The notes: a model not told the origin generated them from the sequence alone. Counted from the stretch's first letter, positions 33,876-44,127 are shown. The stretch is 64,000 bases of DNA from Pseudoalteromonas sp. T1lg88 (GCF_002964765.1 NZ_PQCF01000032.1:372001-436000); one strand, 5' to 3'. Made by a program: numbers and translations.

Positions 33876-36674
33876 ATGTCTATGTTCAAACCAAGTATGC
33901 TAACTCTTGCGCTGATCAGCGCCGGGGTTGCCAGTAGCAATGTTGCGTTGGCGCAAGAAAATGACGCCGCGAACATCGAAGAGCAACAAAAGGTTGAAGT
34001 GATCGAAGTGCGCGGTTTCCGCCGCAGCGTCGCCGAGTCAATCAACACCAAGCGTTTCGCCAACGAAGTGGTAGAGTCTATTTCTGCCGAAGACATTGGT
34101 AAGCTACCGGATTCATCTATTGCCGAGTCAATCGCGCGTCTACCGGGTCTAACTGCCCAGCGCCTAGATGGCCGTGCATCACGCGTTAGCGTACGTGGTT
34201 TTAGCGAAAACGAAAGCGCCACTACCTTTAATGGTCGCGAGCAGGTTTCAATCAGCGATAACCGTGGTGTTGAGTTCGACCTGTATCCTTCTGAGATCAT
34301 GAGCGGCGTAACCGTATATAAAACACCGAGTGCCTCGATTGAAGCCGAAGGCATCGCCGGTGTGATCGACATGCAAACCGTACGTCCTTTAAGCAAGGGC
34401 GAGCAGGTTATCCAATTCAATGGTCAATTTGAGCAAACCAGTTTCGATAAGTTAAACCCGGATGGCGACGATAAAGGTTTCCGTGGCACCATCTCTTATA
34501 TCGATCAATTTGCCGATGACACCTTGGGTGTGGCCTTTGCGTACACCACCATGAGCTCGCCTAACCAGGAAAAGCGTTGGAACTCATGGGGTTACCCTGA
34601 TGTTGAAACGCCCGATGGCAACACCTATTCTATCCTGGGCGGCGCCAAACCTTTCGTTCGCTCTTCTACACTAGAGCGCGACTCGGCCATGTTGGTGCTT
34701 GAATATGCGCCGACCAGCGACCTGAACATGACCTTTGACGCCCTGTATGTGGATTTCTCTGATGAGAAGATCCTCCGTGGTATCGAGGTACCTTTTGCCT
34801 GGGGTCAGGGTACGAGAACACCACTGGCCGTTGATGATGAAACTGGATTTGTTACCAGTGCAATTACCCAAGGTCAGCGCGTTGTCGTACGTAACGACTT
34901 TGAAGAGCGTAAGGCCGAGCTTACTCAGTTTGGTTTTAATCTTGAATATCAAGTAAGTGACGAATGGTCGGTTGAATTCGACGCCAGCCGCTCTGAAGTA
35001 GACCGTCAGGTATGGAGTATCGAAAGTTATTCGGGTACTGGTCGCGGCGACAACAATGGCGTAGCCGATGATTTGGGCTACACCTTCAACAGTGGCAACA
35101 CAGGCGCCCAGTTTACTCATGGTCTGGATTACAGTGACTTTAACCTGATACAACTAGGTGGCCCGCTATCTTGGGGTCACAGCGCCGCATTAAATAATCA
35201 CTACGGCCTGACTGGCACTGAGTATCAAAATACCGCTCAAGATGGCTTTATTAATGCGCCGGAAGTTGAAGATGAACTGACGACGTTAAAACTAGCGGCC
35301 AAAAAGCTGCTCGATAACGAATATATCAATAGCATAGATTTTGGTATCTCCTACCGTGACCGTGAAAAGACCAAGCTGTCTGAAGGTTACTTTATGACGC
35401 TTGCGGATTTCTCCTTGAGCAACCCAGGCATGCTAGTAGTACCAGAGCAATACCGTTTAGGTACAGCCGATCTTAGCTTTATCGGCATGGGCGAGATGAT
35501 AGCTTACGATACCCGCGCCCTTGTTGACGACGGTTATTATAATCTAATGGCCGAGAGCCTGACCGATTCTAAGCACTTAACGCGTTCTTGGACAGTGCAA
35601 GAAGAAGTGACGGCCGCCTTTGTGCAAGCCAATATCGATGCCGCTTTGGGTGATGTGCCAGTGACAGGTAATGTTGGTCTGCGTTATGTACGCACCGAGC
35701 AGTCGTCACAAGGTTATGCCTTTAGCGTTGACGCCGATGGCCTAGTAGTGGCAGAGCCAACCGATATCAGTCACGATTACTCACACTTGCTACCTAGCAT
35801 CAACCTGAACTTCGCCATTACAGAAGATCAAACCGTACGTTTTGGTGCAGCTAAGACTATTTCTCGTGCTCGTCTGGATGAAATGAACGCCTCTATTGAT
35901 GCCTCATACAATCCGGATCGACCTGATGAAAACGGTAATCACTGGTCTGTATCCGGTGGTAACCCATCGCTGGAGCCAAAAGAAGCAACAGGTTTTGACT
36001 TAAGCTATGAAAACTACTTCAGCGATGAAGGCTACTTCTCCGTTGCCGTGTTCTACAAGGACCTGAACGAGTGGATTTTCGACGGTATTTATGAAGCGGA
36101 TATGAGCGGCACTGCCGATCCGGCCACAGGTCTAGTGCCGGAGCACAGCACGGCGACCGGCTCGGGTAAAATTAATGGCGGTGGCGGCGACCTATGGGGT
36201 TACGAGCTATCACTTGCACTGCCGTTCAATCTTTTTGCCGATGAGCTTGAAGGTTTTGGTTTACTGGCCAGCCACACAGGCGTAGAGCAGGATGTGGAAA
36301 CCCCTAACGGCGATGAATATGAACTGCCGGGTCTGTCTGATAGTATTCAAAGCTTTACTCTTTACTATGAGCGTTATGGTTTCAGCGCCCGTACCAGCAT
36401 GCGTAAGCGTAGCGACTTTAAAGGCGATATCTATGGCCCTGGTTTCTCAACCGATCAGGTTGCTATCCAAGGCGAGACCATTTGGGATGCGCAAATCGGT
36501 TATGACTTCGGTGAGTCGGGTATTGCCGGCCTAGAAGGTCTGGAAATGACCTTCCAGGTACAAAACATCACCGAAGAGCCGTTTGTATCACTGCAAGGTG
36601 ATAACTCGCTGCAAGTACGTGACTACCAGGATTATGGTCGTACTTACTTGCTGGGCTTCAAGTATGAGCTATAA
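33876..36674 (+). CDS. TonB-dependent receptor, probably for maltodextrins
   Basis: 932-residue outer-membrane receptor. Signal peptide 1-26 (ending ALA-Q), a TonB-box-like KVEVIEVRGF at about 39-48, plug domain with FANEVVESISAEDIGKLPDSSIAESIARLPG and SVRGFSE, then a long beta-barrel ending in YLLGFKYEL with C-terminal aromatic pattern. It belongs to the large-substrate TonB receptors that in Alteromonadales and Caulobacter (MalA) import maltodextrins. The substrate is inferred from neighbours: alpha-amylase, glucoamylase, sugar MFS transporter and shared operator-like sites. A terminator-like hairpin lies between it and the next gene. Confidence 0.88.
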   Translation: MSMFKPSMLTLALISAGVASSNVALAQENDAANIEEQQKVEVIEVRGFRRSVAESINTKRFANEVVESISAEDIGKLPDSSIAESIARLPGLTAQRLDGRASRVSVRGFSENESATTFNGREQVSISDNRGVEFDLYPSEIMSGVTVYKTPSASIEAEGIAGVIDMQTVRPLSKGEQVIQFNGQFEQTSFDKLNPDGDDKGFRGTISYIDQFADDTLGVAFAYTTMSSPNQEKRWNSWGYPDVETPDGNTYSILGGAKPFVRSSTLERDSAMLVLEYAPTSDLNMTFDALYVDFSDEKILRGIEVPFAWGQGTRTPLAVDDETGFVTSAITQGQRVVVRNDFEERKAELTQFGFNLEYQVSDEWSVEFDASRSEVDRQVWSIESYSGTGRGDNNGVADDLGYTFNSGNTGAQFTHGLDYSDFNLIQLGGPLSWGHSAALNNHYGLTGTEYQNTAQDGFINAPEVEDELTTLKLAAKKLLDNEYINSIDFGISYRDREKTKLSEGYFMTLADFSLSNPGMLVVPEQYRLGTADLSFIGMGEMIAYDTRALVDDGYYNLMAESLTDSKHLTRSWTVQEEVTAAFVQANIDAALGDVPVTGNVGLRYVRTEQSSQGYAFSVDADGLVVAEPTDISHDYSHLLPSINLNFAITEDQTVRFGAAKTISRARLDEMNASIDASYNPDRPDENGNHWSVSGGNPSLEPKEATGFDLSYENYFSDEGYFSVAVFYKDLNEWIFDGIYEADMSGTADPATGLVPEHSTATGSGKINGGGGDLWGYELSLALPFNLFADELEGFGLLASHTGVEQDVETPNGDEYELPGLSDSIQSFTLYYERYGFSARTSMRKRSDFKGDIYGPGFSTDQVAIQGETIWDAQIGYDFGESGIAGLEGLEMTFQVQNITEEPFVSLQGDNSLQVRDYQDYGRTYLLGFKYEL

Positions 36675-36691
36675 CTCTTAACTGAAGTTAA

Positions 36692-36721
36692 AAAAAGCCC
36701 TTGAATTTTCAAGGGCTTTTT
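36692..36721 (+). terminator. Intrinsic terminator after the TonB-receptor gene
   Basis: AAAAAGCCCTTGA and TCAAGGGCTTTTT form a 13-bp perfect stem with a 4-nt loop, ending in T's. Only 15 nt separate it from the next ATG, so some transcripts may pass through into the halogenase-like gene. Confidence 0.82.
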
Positions 36722-36736
36722 CACAGGAGCAGGATA

Positions 36737-38248
36737 ATGGCGGAAGTGAAAAAGGTATTGATCCTCGGTGGTGGTACCGCTGGTTGGCTTAGTGCGGCCT
36801 TATTGGCAAAACTGATGGGCGCGCGTCTGGATATTACCCTGGTGGAGTCGACGCAAATTGGCACAGTAGGGGTAGGCGAAGCCACCATTCCCCCGATAGT
36901 CGCTTTTAATCAGGCCCTTGGTATAGACGAGCAAACCCTGGTAGAGCGCACCAGCGCCACCATTAAACTGGGTATTGAGTTCGAAAACTGGGGGCAGGTG
37001 GGCGAGCGCTATATGCATGCCTTTGGCTCACTCGGTAAGGCGTTTCCCTTTTGTGACTTCCACCATATTTTTCATGCCGCAAAAGAGCAGGGTTACAGCG
37101 GCTCGCTGTGGGATTACTCATTAAATTATCAGGCTGCCAAAGCCGAGCGTTTTACACCCTTGGCACAGATACCCGGTACACAATTGCCCGGCACCCAACA
37201 TGCCTATCATTTCGATGCTTCACTTTATGCCCAATTGTTACGCGAGCGTGCCGAGGCCATGGGTGTGACGCGCATAGATGCCAAGGTGATGCAGGTGAGT
37301 CAGCATAACAACGGCGATATTCGCGCCCTGACGCTCGACAACGGCAGCGAGATTGAAGCCGACTTGTTTATCGATTGCAGCGGCCTGCGTGCTTTGCTTA
37401 TCGAGCAAACCCTGGGAGTGGGCTTTGAAGACTGGGGCCACTGGTTGCCGTGCGACCGTGCCATTGCGGTGCAATGCGAATTGCCCGAAGGGCACAGCCC
37501 TAAACCTTATACCCGGGCCATCGCCCGCGAGTGTGGCTGGCAGTGGCAAATCCCGCTACAACATCGCATGGGTAACGGTTTGGTGTATTGCTCCCGGTAT
37601 ATGGATGAGCAGCAGGCAATGACCCAGTTGCTTGAAAACCTGCCGGGTAAGCCCATTACCGAGCCCAGGGTTATTAAATTTCGCACCGGGCAGCGACGCA
37701 AACAGTGGCAAAACAATGTGGTGGCCATTGGCCTCAGCAGTGGCTTCTTGGAGCCCTTGGAGTCCACCAGTATTCACCTTATTCAAACGGCGATTATTCG
37801 TCTGGTTAAACATTTCCCCCACAGGGAGATTAGCGCTGAGGCGCGGGATTCCTATAATCGGCAATTTAGTACGGAAATGGCGCAAATTCGCGATTTTATC
37901 ATTCTCCACTATGCCTTGAACCAACGCCAAGACAGCGCCTTTTGGCGCCACTGCCAAAGCATGGAATTGCCGGACTCTTTAACGCAAAAGCTGGAACTGT
38001 TTGAAAAAACGGGTACGGTATTTCGCTATCAGGATGAGCTGTTCGCCGAGGTTGCATGGCAGCAGGTGTTGCTTGGACAAAATTGCTGGCCGCAGCAACA
38101 TCATCCCTTGGCAGAGCAATTTAGCGCCGAGCAGCGCAGCGAATTGTTGGCCAGTTTGCGCACCTTAATTGAGCGCACAGTGGCACAAATGCCGAGCCAC
38201 CAGGATTATCTCGGTTCCTTAGTAAAAAGCGCCAAACAAGGGCGCTGA
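36737..38248 (+). CDS. Flavin-dependent tryptophan halogenase-like protein
   Basis: 503-residue flavoprotein of the PrnA/tryptophan-halogenase family. FAD site [14 protein letters not shown]; Lys77 ([14 protein letters not shown]) corresponds to the catalytic Lys79 of PrnA; WxWxIP appears as [26 protein letters not shown] carries the Glu equivalent to Glu346. Start chosen at the methionine after AGGAGCAGG; the frame is open 36 nt further upstream inside the terminator hairpin. Its target is unknown. Genes of this family are often next to TonB receptors of sugar clusters in Alteromonadales and Caulobacterales, so a link to receptor or substrate modification is possible. Confidence 0.85.
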   Translation: MAEVKKVLILGGGTAGWLSAALLAKLMGARLDITLVESTQIGTVGVGEATIPPIVAFNQALGIDEQTLVERTSATIKLGIEFENWGQVGERYMHAFGSLGKAFPFCDFHHIFHAAKEQGYSGSLWDYSLNYQAAKAERFTPLAQIPGTQLPGTQHAYHFDASLYAQLLRERAEAMGVTRIDAKVMQVSQHNNGDIRALTLDNGSEIEADLFIDCSGLRALLIEQTLGVGFEDWGHWLPCDRAIAVQCELPEGHSPKPYTRAIARECGWQWQIPLQHRMGNGLVYCSRYMDEQQAMTQLLENLPGKPITEPRVIKFRTGQRRKQWQNNVVAIGLSSGFLEPLESTSIHLIQTAIIRLVKHFPHREISAEARDSYNRQFSTEMAQIRDFIILHYALNQRQDSAFWRHCQSMELPDSLTQKLELFEKTGTVFRYQDELFAEVAWQQVLLGQNCWPQQHHPLAEQFSAEQRSELLASLRTLIERTVAQMPSHQDYLGSLVKSAKQGR

Positions 38249-38292
38249 TACTCGCCTGAATCCGCGGATAATATGGCACCGGACTGGTTTGA

Positions 38293-38303
38293 ATACGTAT
38301 GCA
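38293..38303. promoter_or_regulatory. Maltodextrin regulon operator-like site 4
   Basis: ATACGTATGCA, 69 bp upstream of the alpha-amylase gene, preceded by TTTGA. It implies a separate promoter for the amylase-transporter-glucoamylase run. Confidence 0.65.
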
Positions 38304-38371
38304 CGCCATACCCAAGCGGGTCCAGAGCACGTAATATTTTTGTCATAACAAAAGATAAATAAAGTAAGCGA

Positions 38372-40213
38372 ATGATAAATAGCAAGTTGAAAACGCCGTT
38401 ATTGGTACTGTCGCTCAGCGCCGCGCTTGTCGCCTGTGGCCAGGGGCCACAACAACAAGACGCAAGCACTGAAAGCACCGCAGAGCAGGGCATGCAGCAG
38501 ATGCAAAAGCCCGTGGTCTATCAGGTATTCACCCGTTTATTTGGTAATACCAAGAGCACCAATGAACCCTGGGGCACGCTGGAGCAAAACGGCGTCGGTA
38601 AATTTGCGGATTTCAATGATGCGGCGCTTATAGGCATTAAAGAGCTGGGTGTGACGCATATCTGGTATACCGGTGTTTTGCACCATGCCATGGTGACCGA
38701 TTACAGCGATTTTGGCCTGCCGAGCGATGACCCAGATGTGGTTAAAGGCCGCGCCGGCTCGCCCTATGCCATTAAGGATTACTACAATGTGAATCCGGAC
38801 TTGGCATCCAAACCCGCCGACCGCCTGCGTGAATTTGAAGAGCTGATCGCACGCACCCATAAGCATGGCATGAAGGTGATCATCGACATAGTGCCCAATC
38901 ATGTGGCCCGCGATTATCATTCCGTCAGCAAGCCTCAGGGCACTGCAGATTTCGGTGCCAATGACGATACCAGTGTCGCTTATAAGCGCGACAATAATTT
39001 CTATTATGTGGTGGGTGAGGACTTTATTGTTCCCCAAGACACCAACTATCAGGTGCTGGGCGGCCAAAGCCACCCGCTTGCGGACGGTAAATTTGCCGAA
39101 AGCCCGGCGAAATGGACAGGTAATGGTGCTCGCAAGGCCCAGCCAGATATTAACGACTGGTATGAAACGGTAAAGATCAACTATGGCGTCAAGCCCGATG
39201 GCAGCTATGACTTCCCCCGTTTGCCGGATAACTACGCCGAGCTGGATTATCGTGCCCATTATGCCTTTTGGCAGGAGCAGGAGCTGCCCGATAGCTGGTA
39301 TAAGTTCCGCGATATCACCCAATACTGGCTCGAAAAGGGCGTCGATGGCTTCCGCTACGATATGGCGGAAATGGTGCCGGTGGAATTTTGGAGCTTTTTA
39401 AACTCCTCCATCAAGATGAGCAACCCGGATGCCTTCTTGCTGGCCGAGGTTTATAACCCCGAGCTGTACCGCCCTTATATTCATTTAGGCAAGATGGATT
39501 ACCTGTACGACAAGGTCGGTTTCTACGACAGCCTTAAGGCCATTATTCAAGGTAAAGCAGAGGCCAGCGAGCTGCTGGCAACGCACCAAGAGGTGGCAGA
39601 TATTGAACAGCATATGCTGCACTTTTTGGAAAACCACGATGAGCAGCGCCTGGCGAGCCCAGATTTTGCTGGCGATATGCGCTGGGGCAAGCCGGCGATG
39701 ACGGTCTCAACCCTAATTGGGCGCTCACCTAGCATGTTGTATTTCGGCCAAACCGTGGGCGAAGATGGCTCTGAAGAGCCGGGATTCGGCGACCCAACAC
39801 GTACCAGTATTTTTGATTATATCGGCGTGCCCGCGCATCAGCAGTGGATGAATGGCGGCAAGTTCGACGGCGGCGCGCTTAACGATGAGCAGCGTGCGCT
39901 GCGCCAGTTTTATATTGATTTGATGGCACTTAATTCTCTTCCTGCGATTGTCGCCGGTGAGCTGATCCCAGTGCCAAACTCGGCGCCCCATGCAGTGATC
40001 AGTTTTGAGCGCAGGCTAGGCGATCAGCGTATTGTCGTGGTTGCTAACTTTGGCAAGCATCCGGTGTTTGTTGATATTGAGCCAGAGGAAGCCATGGTCG
40101 GGAAAACCCTACTGGGTACGGATCCTCTGTATTTAGATAAGGAAATTCCAATCAAGTTGCCATATCAGGGCGTTACCGTGTTTCAGATGGGGATCCAAGT
40201 AGATGAATATTGA
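38372..40213 (+). CDS. Alpha-amylase family (GH13) lipoprotein
   Basis: 613 residues. Signal peptide with lipobox LVACG (Cys at residue 22), so it is anchored in the inner or outer membrane facing the periplasm or outside. The GH13 barrel shows KPVVYQVFTRLFGN, MKVIIDIVPNHV (region I), Asp330 (DGFRYDMAEM), Glu359 (FLLAEVYNPE) and Asp423 (FLENHDEQRL). A C-terminal beta domain ends about residue 610. It would cut starch or maltodextrins before or after passage through the TonB receptor. The stop lies 11 nt inside the next gene. Confidence 0.9.
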   Translation: MINSKLKTPLLVLSLSAALVACGQGPQQQDASTESTAEQGMQQMQKPVVYQVFTRLFGNTKSTNEPWGTLEQNGVGKFADFNDAALIGIKELGVTHIWYTGVLHHAMVTDYSDFGLPSDDPDVVKGRAGSPYAIKDYYNVNPDLASKPADRLREFEELIARTHKHGMKVIIDIVPNHVARDYHSVSKPQGTADFGANDDTSVAYKRDNNFYYVVGEDFIVPQDTNYQVLGGQSHPLADGKFAESPAKWTGNGARKAQPDINDWYETVKINYGVKPDGSYDFPRLPDNYAELDYRAHYAFWQEQELPDSWYKFRDITQYWLEKGVDGFRYDMAEMVPVEFWSFLNSSIKMSNPDAFLLAEVYNPELYRPYIHLGKMDYLYDKVGFYDSLKAIIQGKAEASELLATHQEVADIEQHMLHFLENHDEQRLASPDFAGDMRWGKPAMTVSTLIGRSPSMLYFGQTVGEDGSEEPGFGDPTRTSIFDYIGVPAHQQWMNGGKFDGGALNDEQRALRQFYIDLMALNSLPAIVAGELIPVPNSAPHAVISFERRLGDQRIVVVANFGKHPVFVDIEPEEAMVGKTLLGTDPLYLDKEIPIKLPYQGVTVFQMGIQVDEY

Positions 40214-41690
40214 AAGGCCTAGCCTGAGCTTCTGGCAAATTTGGAACATGTGTTTGGGCTTTATGGGCATACAATTCGGCTTTGCCCTGCAAAATGCGAA
40301 TGTCAGTCGTATTTTCCAAACCCTGGGTGCCGATATCGATGATATTCCCATTCTTTGGGTCGCAGCGCCTTTAACCGGTTTGATCGTACAGCCGATCATC
40401 GGCTATATGAGCGATAAAACCTGGGGACGCTTAGGCCGTCGTCGTCCTTACTTTTTCTATGGTGCCATAGTGACCACGGCAGCACTTCTGGTAATGCCGA
40501 ACTCGCCAACTCTGTGGGTTGCCGCCGGTATGCTGTGGATTATGGACGCTTCCATTAACGTTACCATGGAGCCGTTTCGTGCCTTAGTGGGCGATAATCT
40601 GCCGAATAAACAGCGCGCCCTGGGTTATTCGCTGCAAAGCTTCTTTATCGGCATAGGCGCCGTGGTGGCCTCAAGTCTGCCTTGGATTCTGAGTAACTGG
40701 TTTGATGTCAGCAATACTGCCGCTGCCGGGGTGATCCCTGAGTCGGTGCAATATGCCTTCTATATTGGCGGTGCCTTCTTATTGGTGAGCGTGATGTGGA
40801 CAGTGTTTACCACCAAGGAATACAGTCCAGAGCAGTTGGCGGCGTTTGAAAAGAGCGAAGCGCATCTTGAGAGCGACACGCAAAAGCAAGAGATTAATTT
40901 TGGCCGCACCATGAGCATCAGTGGTGTGATTGGCGTGTCTATTATCGCCTTGGTGACGGCCCTAGATCTGGAAAAAGAGCTGTATCTGCTGGGCGCCGGA
41001 CTAGTGGCCTTTGCCTTGTTGCAAGGCATTGCCCTGTGGCAGCAAGCGAAGGAATACACAGAAAACGGCTTTTTTGCCGTGGTTTACGATGTTTTCACCA
41101 TGCCAACGGCCATGCGCCAGCTGGCCTGGGTGCAGTTTTTCAGCTGGTTCTCACTGTTTGCCATGTGGATTTATACCACGGCGGCGGTAACCAGTTACCA
41201 CTACGATACCTTAGATGTGACTTCCAAGGCCTATAACGACGGTGCCGACTGGGTGGGGGTGCTGTTTGCCGCCTACAATGGTTTTGCCGCTTTGGCTGCC
41301 TTGATTATTCCTATCATGGTTAAGCGAATGGGCATACGTTTGACCCATGCGCTGAATCTTATCTTAGGCGCGGCGGCGCTAATCAGCTTTATGTTTATTG
41401 CAGATCCAAGCTGGTTGATGTTACCCATGGTAGGCATAGGTTTTGCCTGGGCGTCGATTCTCTCTTTACCTTACGCCATGCTATCGACCACTTTGCCGAG
41501 CGCAAAAATGGGGGTCTACATGGGTATTTTTAACTTCTTTATCGTTATTCCACAGTTGCTCGCGGCCAGCGTCCTGGGTCTTATTCTCAAGCATGGGTTC
41601 GCCAACCAGCCTATTTATGCCTTAGTGATTGGCGGCATTTCCTTTGTCCTAGGTGCCATCGCGGTTAGTCGAGTCAAATTAGTAAAATAA
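40203..41690 (+). CDS. MFS sugar transporter (maltose/maltodextrin, SLC45/GPH-like)
   Basis: 495-residue inner-membrane protein with 12 predicted helices. LSFWQIWNMCLGFMGIQFGFALQNANVSRIFQTLG, WVAAPLTGLIVQPIIGYMSDKTWGRLGRRRPYF (MFS signature between helices 2 and 3) and LPYAMLSTTLPSAKMGVYMGIFNFFIVIPQ are typical of the sucrose/maltose-type permeases found in TonB-linked maltose clusters. It begins inside the last codons of the alpha-amylase gene, and glucoamylase follows after 14 bp, so the three are co-transcribed. It would carry maltose, glucose or short maltodextrins into the cytoplasm for the alpha-glucosidase and glucokinase. Confidence 0.87.
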   Translation: MNIERPSLSFWQIWNMCLGFMGIQFGFALQNANVSRIFQTLGADIDDIPILWVAAPLTGLIVQPIIGYMSDKTWGRLGRRRPYFFYGAIVTTAALLVMPNSPTLWVAAGMLWIMDASINVTMEPFRALVGDNLPNKQRALGYSLQSFFIGIGAVVASSLPWILSNWFDVSNTAAAGVIPESVQYAFYIGGAFLLVSVMWTVFTTKEYSPEQLAAFEKSEAHLESDTQKQEINFGRTMSISGVIGVSIIALVTALDLEKELYLLGAGLVAFALLQGIALWQQAKEYTENGFFAVVYDVFTMPTAMRQLAWVQFFSWFSLFAMWIYTTAAVTSYHYDTLDVTSKAYNDGADWVGVLFAAYNGFAALAALIIPIMVKRMGIRLTHALNLILGAAALISFMFIADPSWLMLPMVGIGFAWASILSLPYAMLSTTLPSAKMGVYMGIFNFFIVIPQLLAASVLGLILKHGFANQPIYALVIGGISFVLGAIAVSRVKLVK

Positions 41691-41704
41691 TAAGGGGACA
41701 CTCA

Positions 41705-44098
41705 GTGAAAGTTTTAAATTCAATTATGGCGGCCATGCTGGTCGCAGGGCTGACGGGCTGTAACAGCGCCGAGCAGCAAACAACTCAGGTACAGGCGGTA
41801 GCGCCGGGTGCTCCTGGTGACACCCCTTATTGGGCCTATTCGGGCAAAACCGGCATAGGCACCTCATTTGAGGCCTATGACAATGGCCAATACAGCGACC
41901 AAGCCAGTACAGGCGCTGTGTCTAAGGTGTGGTTCTCCCTGGCTAAAGGCATGATCACCGAAACCATGTTTGGCCTTATCCACCAGGCGCAAATTCGCGA
42001 TATGCAGTTTATTGTCACCGGCGATGACTTTGTGGTCAGCGAGCAAGATGGCTTAAAAAACACGGTTGAGTACCTGGATACCGACGAGCAAGGCCGCCCG
42101 CTTTCTTTGGCCTACCGGGTAACCAGTGAAGATGAGCAGGGGCGTTTTCGTATTATCAAGGATATCTTTACCGATCCGGATGCTCAGTCGCTGATGGTGC
42201 GCGTGCGCTTTGAAGCAAACCAGCCTGGCCTAAGCGCCCATGTGCAGGTTAATCCCTATGTAAATAATGATGGCTTAAATGATAGCGCCAAGGTGGCCGG
42301 CGATGCATTGCTTGCCTACAGCCAAGGCAAACACTTCTTAAGCCTGCAAAGCAAACAGGGCCTAAAAGATACTTCGGTAGGCTTTTTCGGTCAAAGCGAC
42401 CGTTTAACCCAGCTCAATAAAGGTAATAGCTTTGCACGCTACACCAGCACCGGCGAGCAAACCGGGAACGTCACCATGAGTGCGACCCTGGGTGAGATTA
42501 AAGAAGGTGCCGAATTTGACTTGGTACTGAGCTATGGCAACACGGAGCAAAGCGCGCTGGCCGAGGGGCAAAAGACCCTGAGTCGAGGCTATGACACAGT
42601 ATTGGCGCATTACAATGGCGAAGGCGACTTTATTGGCTGGCAGGACTATTTGCAAAGCCTGTCTGTAACAGATTTATATGCTGCGACCAAAGACGGCGGC
42701 AAGCTGCTTAACACCAGTGCTCTGGTGCTTAAAGCGCAGGAAGATAAAACTCACGCCGGCGCGCTGATTGCGTCCTTGTCGAACCCTTGGGGTGATACGG
42801 TCAAAGCCGAGCAGGGGCACACAGGCTATAAGGCGGTTTGGGTGCGTGATTTCTATCAGGTGGCCATGGCGTTTTTGGCCATGGGCGACAGTGACACCGC
42901 CAAGGCTGCATTCAATTACCTGCCTAAGGTTCAGGTGCGTGAAAACACGCCCGGCAATCAGGGCGACAGTGGCTGGTTCTTACAAAAGACCCATGTTGAT
43001 GGTGAGTTGGAATGGGTGGGTGTTCAGCTGGATCAAACCGCCATGCCTATTATGCTGGCGTGGAAACTTTACCAGGGTGAGGTACTCACCAAGGAAGAGT
43101 TAAGCAACTGGTATGCAGATATGCTTAAACCTGCCGCTGACTTTCTCGTTGACGGTGGCCTGGCGAAAATTCTTTGGAATGATGTGCAGATCACCCCGCC
43201 GTTAACCCAACAAGAGCGTTGGGAAGAGCAGGCCGGTTATTCGCCCTCAACCACGGCAGCGGTTATTGCGGGCCTTATCAGTGCCGCGGAAATCGCCAAG
43301 CTCAGCGGCGATGATAAAAATGCCGCACGCTACCTGGCGACTGCCAAACAATATAACCAGGACGTTGAAGCCCTGATGTTTACTACCAAGGGTACGCTCA
43401 AGGGCGACAATGCCAATGGCCGTTATTTTGTGCGTATCGCTCAGGACCTGAATGCCAACGCCGATACCAAGTTGGCCGCCAACAATGGCCGTCAGGGCAT
43501 GGATAAGAAGCAGATCCTCGATGGCGGTTTCCTGGAGCTGGTGCGTTATGGCGTACGCGCCGCAAGCAGTGACTCGGTACTCGAATCACTGCCGGAGTAC
43601 GATGACCAAACCCTAGCGGAAAACCTGCGCGTTAAATACAGCTTCACCGATGCCGAAGGCGAGGCCTTCCCGGGCTGGCGCCGTTACGGTAACGATGGCT
43701 ATGGTGAAGATGAAAAACGTGGTACCAACTACGCCGAGGGTGGAGTGAATAGCGATGGTCAACGCGGTCGCGTATGGCCCTTCTTTACCGGTGAGCGCGG
43801 TCACTATGAAATTGCCGTGGCGCAATCGCTAACAGGCGACGCTGCGGCGCAGAAGTATGCGGATATCCAGCACACCTATGTACGCGGTATGGAAGGCTTT
43901 GCCAATAAGGGCATGATGCTACCAGAGCAGGTATGGGATGGCGTTGGCGTTAACCCCTTCGGTTATGAGATGGGGCAGGGCACCAACTCGGCCACACCTC
44001 TGGCATGGACTCACGCCGAATACGTGAAACTGCTGCGCTCACTAAGCGATAAACGGGTGTGGGATCACTATCCTGTGGTAGAGCAAAAACTTAAGTAA
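41705..44098 (+). CDS. Glucoamylase lipoprotein, GH15 family
   Basis: 797 residues. Lipobox LTGC (Cys at residue 19) after a short signal peptide. N-terminal beta-sandwich (about 30-280), then an (alpha/alpha)6 barrel with HTGYKAVWVRDFYQVAMAFLAMGD, the general-acid site in QQERWEEQAGYSPSTTAA (Glu508) and the general base in LPEQVWDG (Glu741), as in bacterial glucoamylases. It releases glucose from non-reducing ends of dextrins in the periplasm. GTG start with AAGGGG about 7 nt upstream. Last gene of the amylase-transporter-glucoamylase operon. Confidence 0.92.
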   Translation: MKVLNSIMAAMLVAGLTGCNSAEQQTTQVQAVAPGAPGDTPYWAYSGKTGIGTSFEAYDNGQYSDQASTGAVSKVWFSLAKGMITETMFGLIHQAQIRDMQFIVTGDDFVVSEQDGLKNTVEYLDTDEQGRPLSLAYRVTSEDEQGRFRIIKDIFTDPDAQSLMVRVRFEANQPGLSAHVQVNPYVNNDGLNDSAKVAGDALLAYSQGKHFLSLQSKQGLKDTSVGFFGQSDRLTQLNKGNSFARYTSTGEQTGNVTMSATLGEIKEGAEFDLVLSYGNTEQSALAEGQKTLSRGYDTVLAHYNGEGDFIGWQDYLQSLSVTDLYAATKDGGKLLNTSALVLKAQEDKTHAGALIASLSNPWGDTVKAEQGHTGYKAVWVRDFYQVAMAFLAMGDSDTAKAAFNYLPKVQVRENTPGNQGDSGWFLQKTHVDGELEWVGVQLDQTAMPIMLAWKLYQGEVLTKEELSNWYADMLKPAADFLVDGGLAKILWNDVQITPPLTQQERWEEQAGYSPSTTAAVIAGLISAAEIAKLSGDDKNAARYLATAKQYNQDVEALMFTTKGTLKGDNANGRYFVRIAQDLNANADTKLAANNGRQGMDKKQILDGGFLELVRYGVRAASSDSVLESLPEYDDQTLAENLRVKYSFTDAEGEAFPGWRRYGNDGYGEDEKRGTNYAEGGVNSDGQRGRVWPFFTGERGHYEIAVAQSLTGDAAAQKYADIQHTYVRGMEGFANKGMMLPEQVWDGVGVNPFGYEMGQGTNSATPLAWTHAEYVKLLRSLSDKRVWDHYPVVEQKLK

Positions 44099-44127
44099 GA
44101 TTAATTGGGCTGCGACCAATTTGGCAA

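Noticed and set aside
36701..36736. Upstream TTG start of the halogenase-like protein
   Set aside because: It lies inside a terminator hairpin and lacks a ribosome site; the ATG at 36737 has AGGAGCAGG before it.
38537..39322. 261-residue minus-strand frame inside the alpha-amylase gene
   Set aside because: Antisense to conserved GH13 motifs; no start signal and no recognisable domain.
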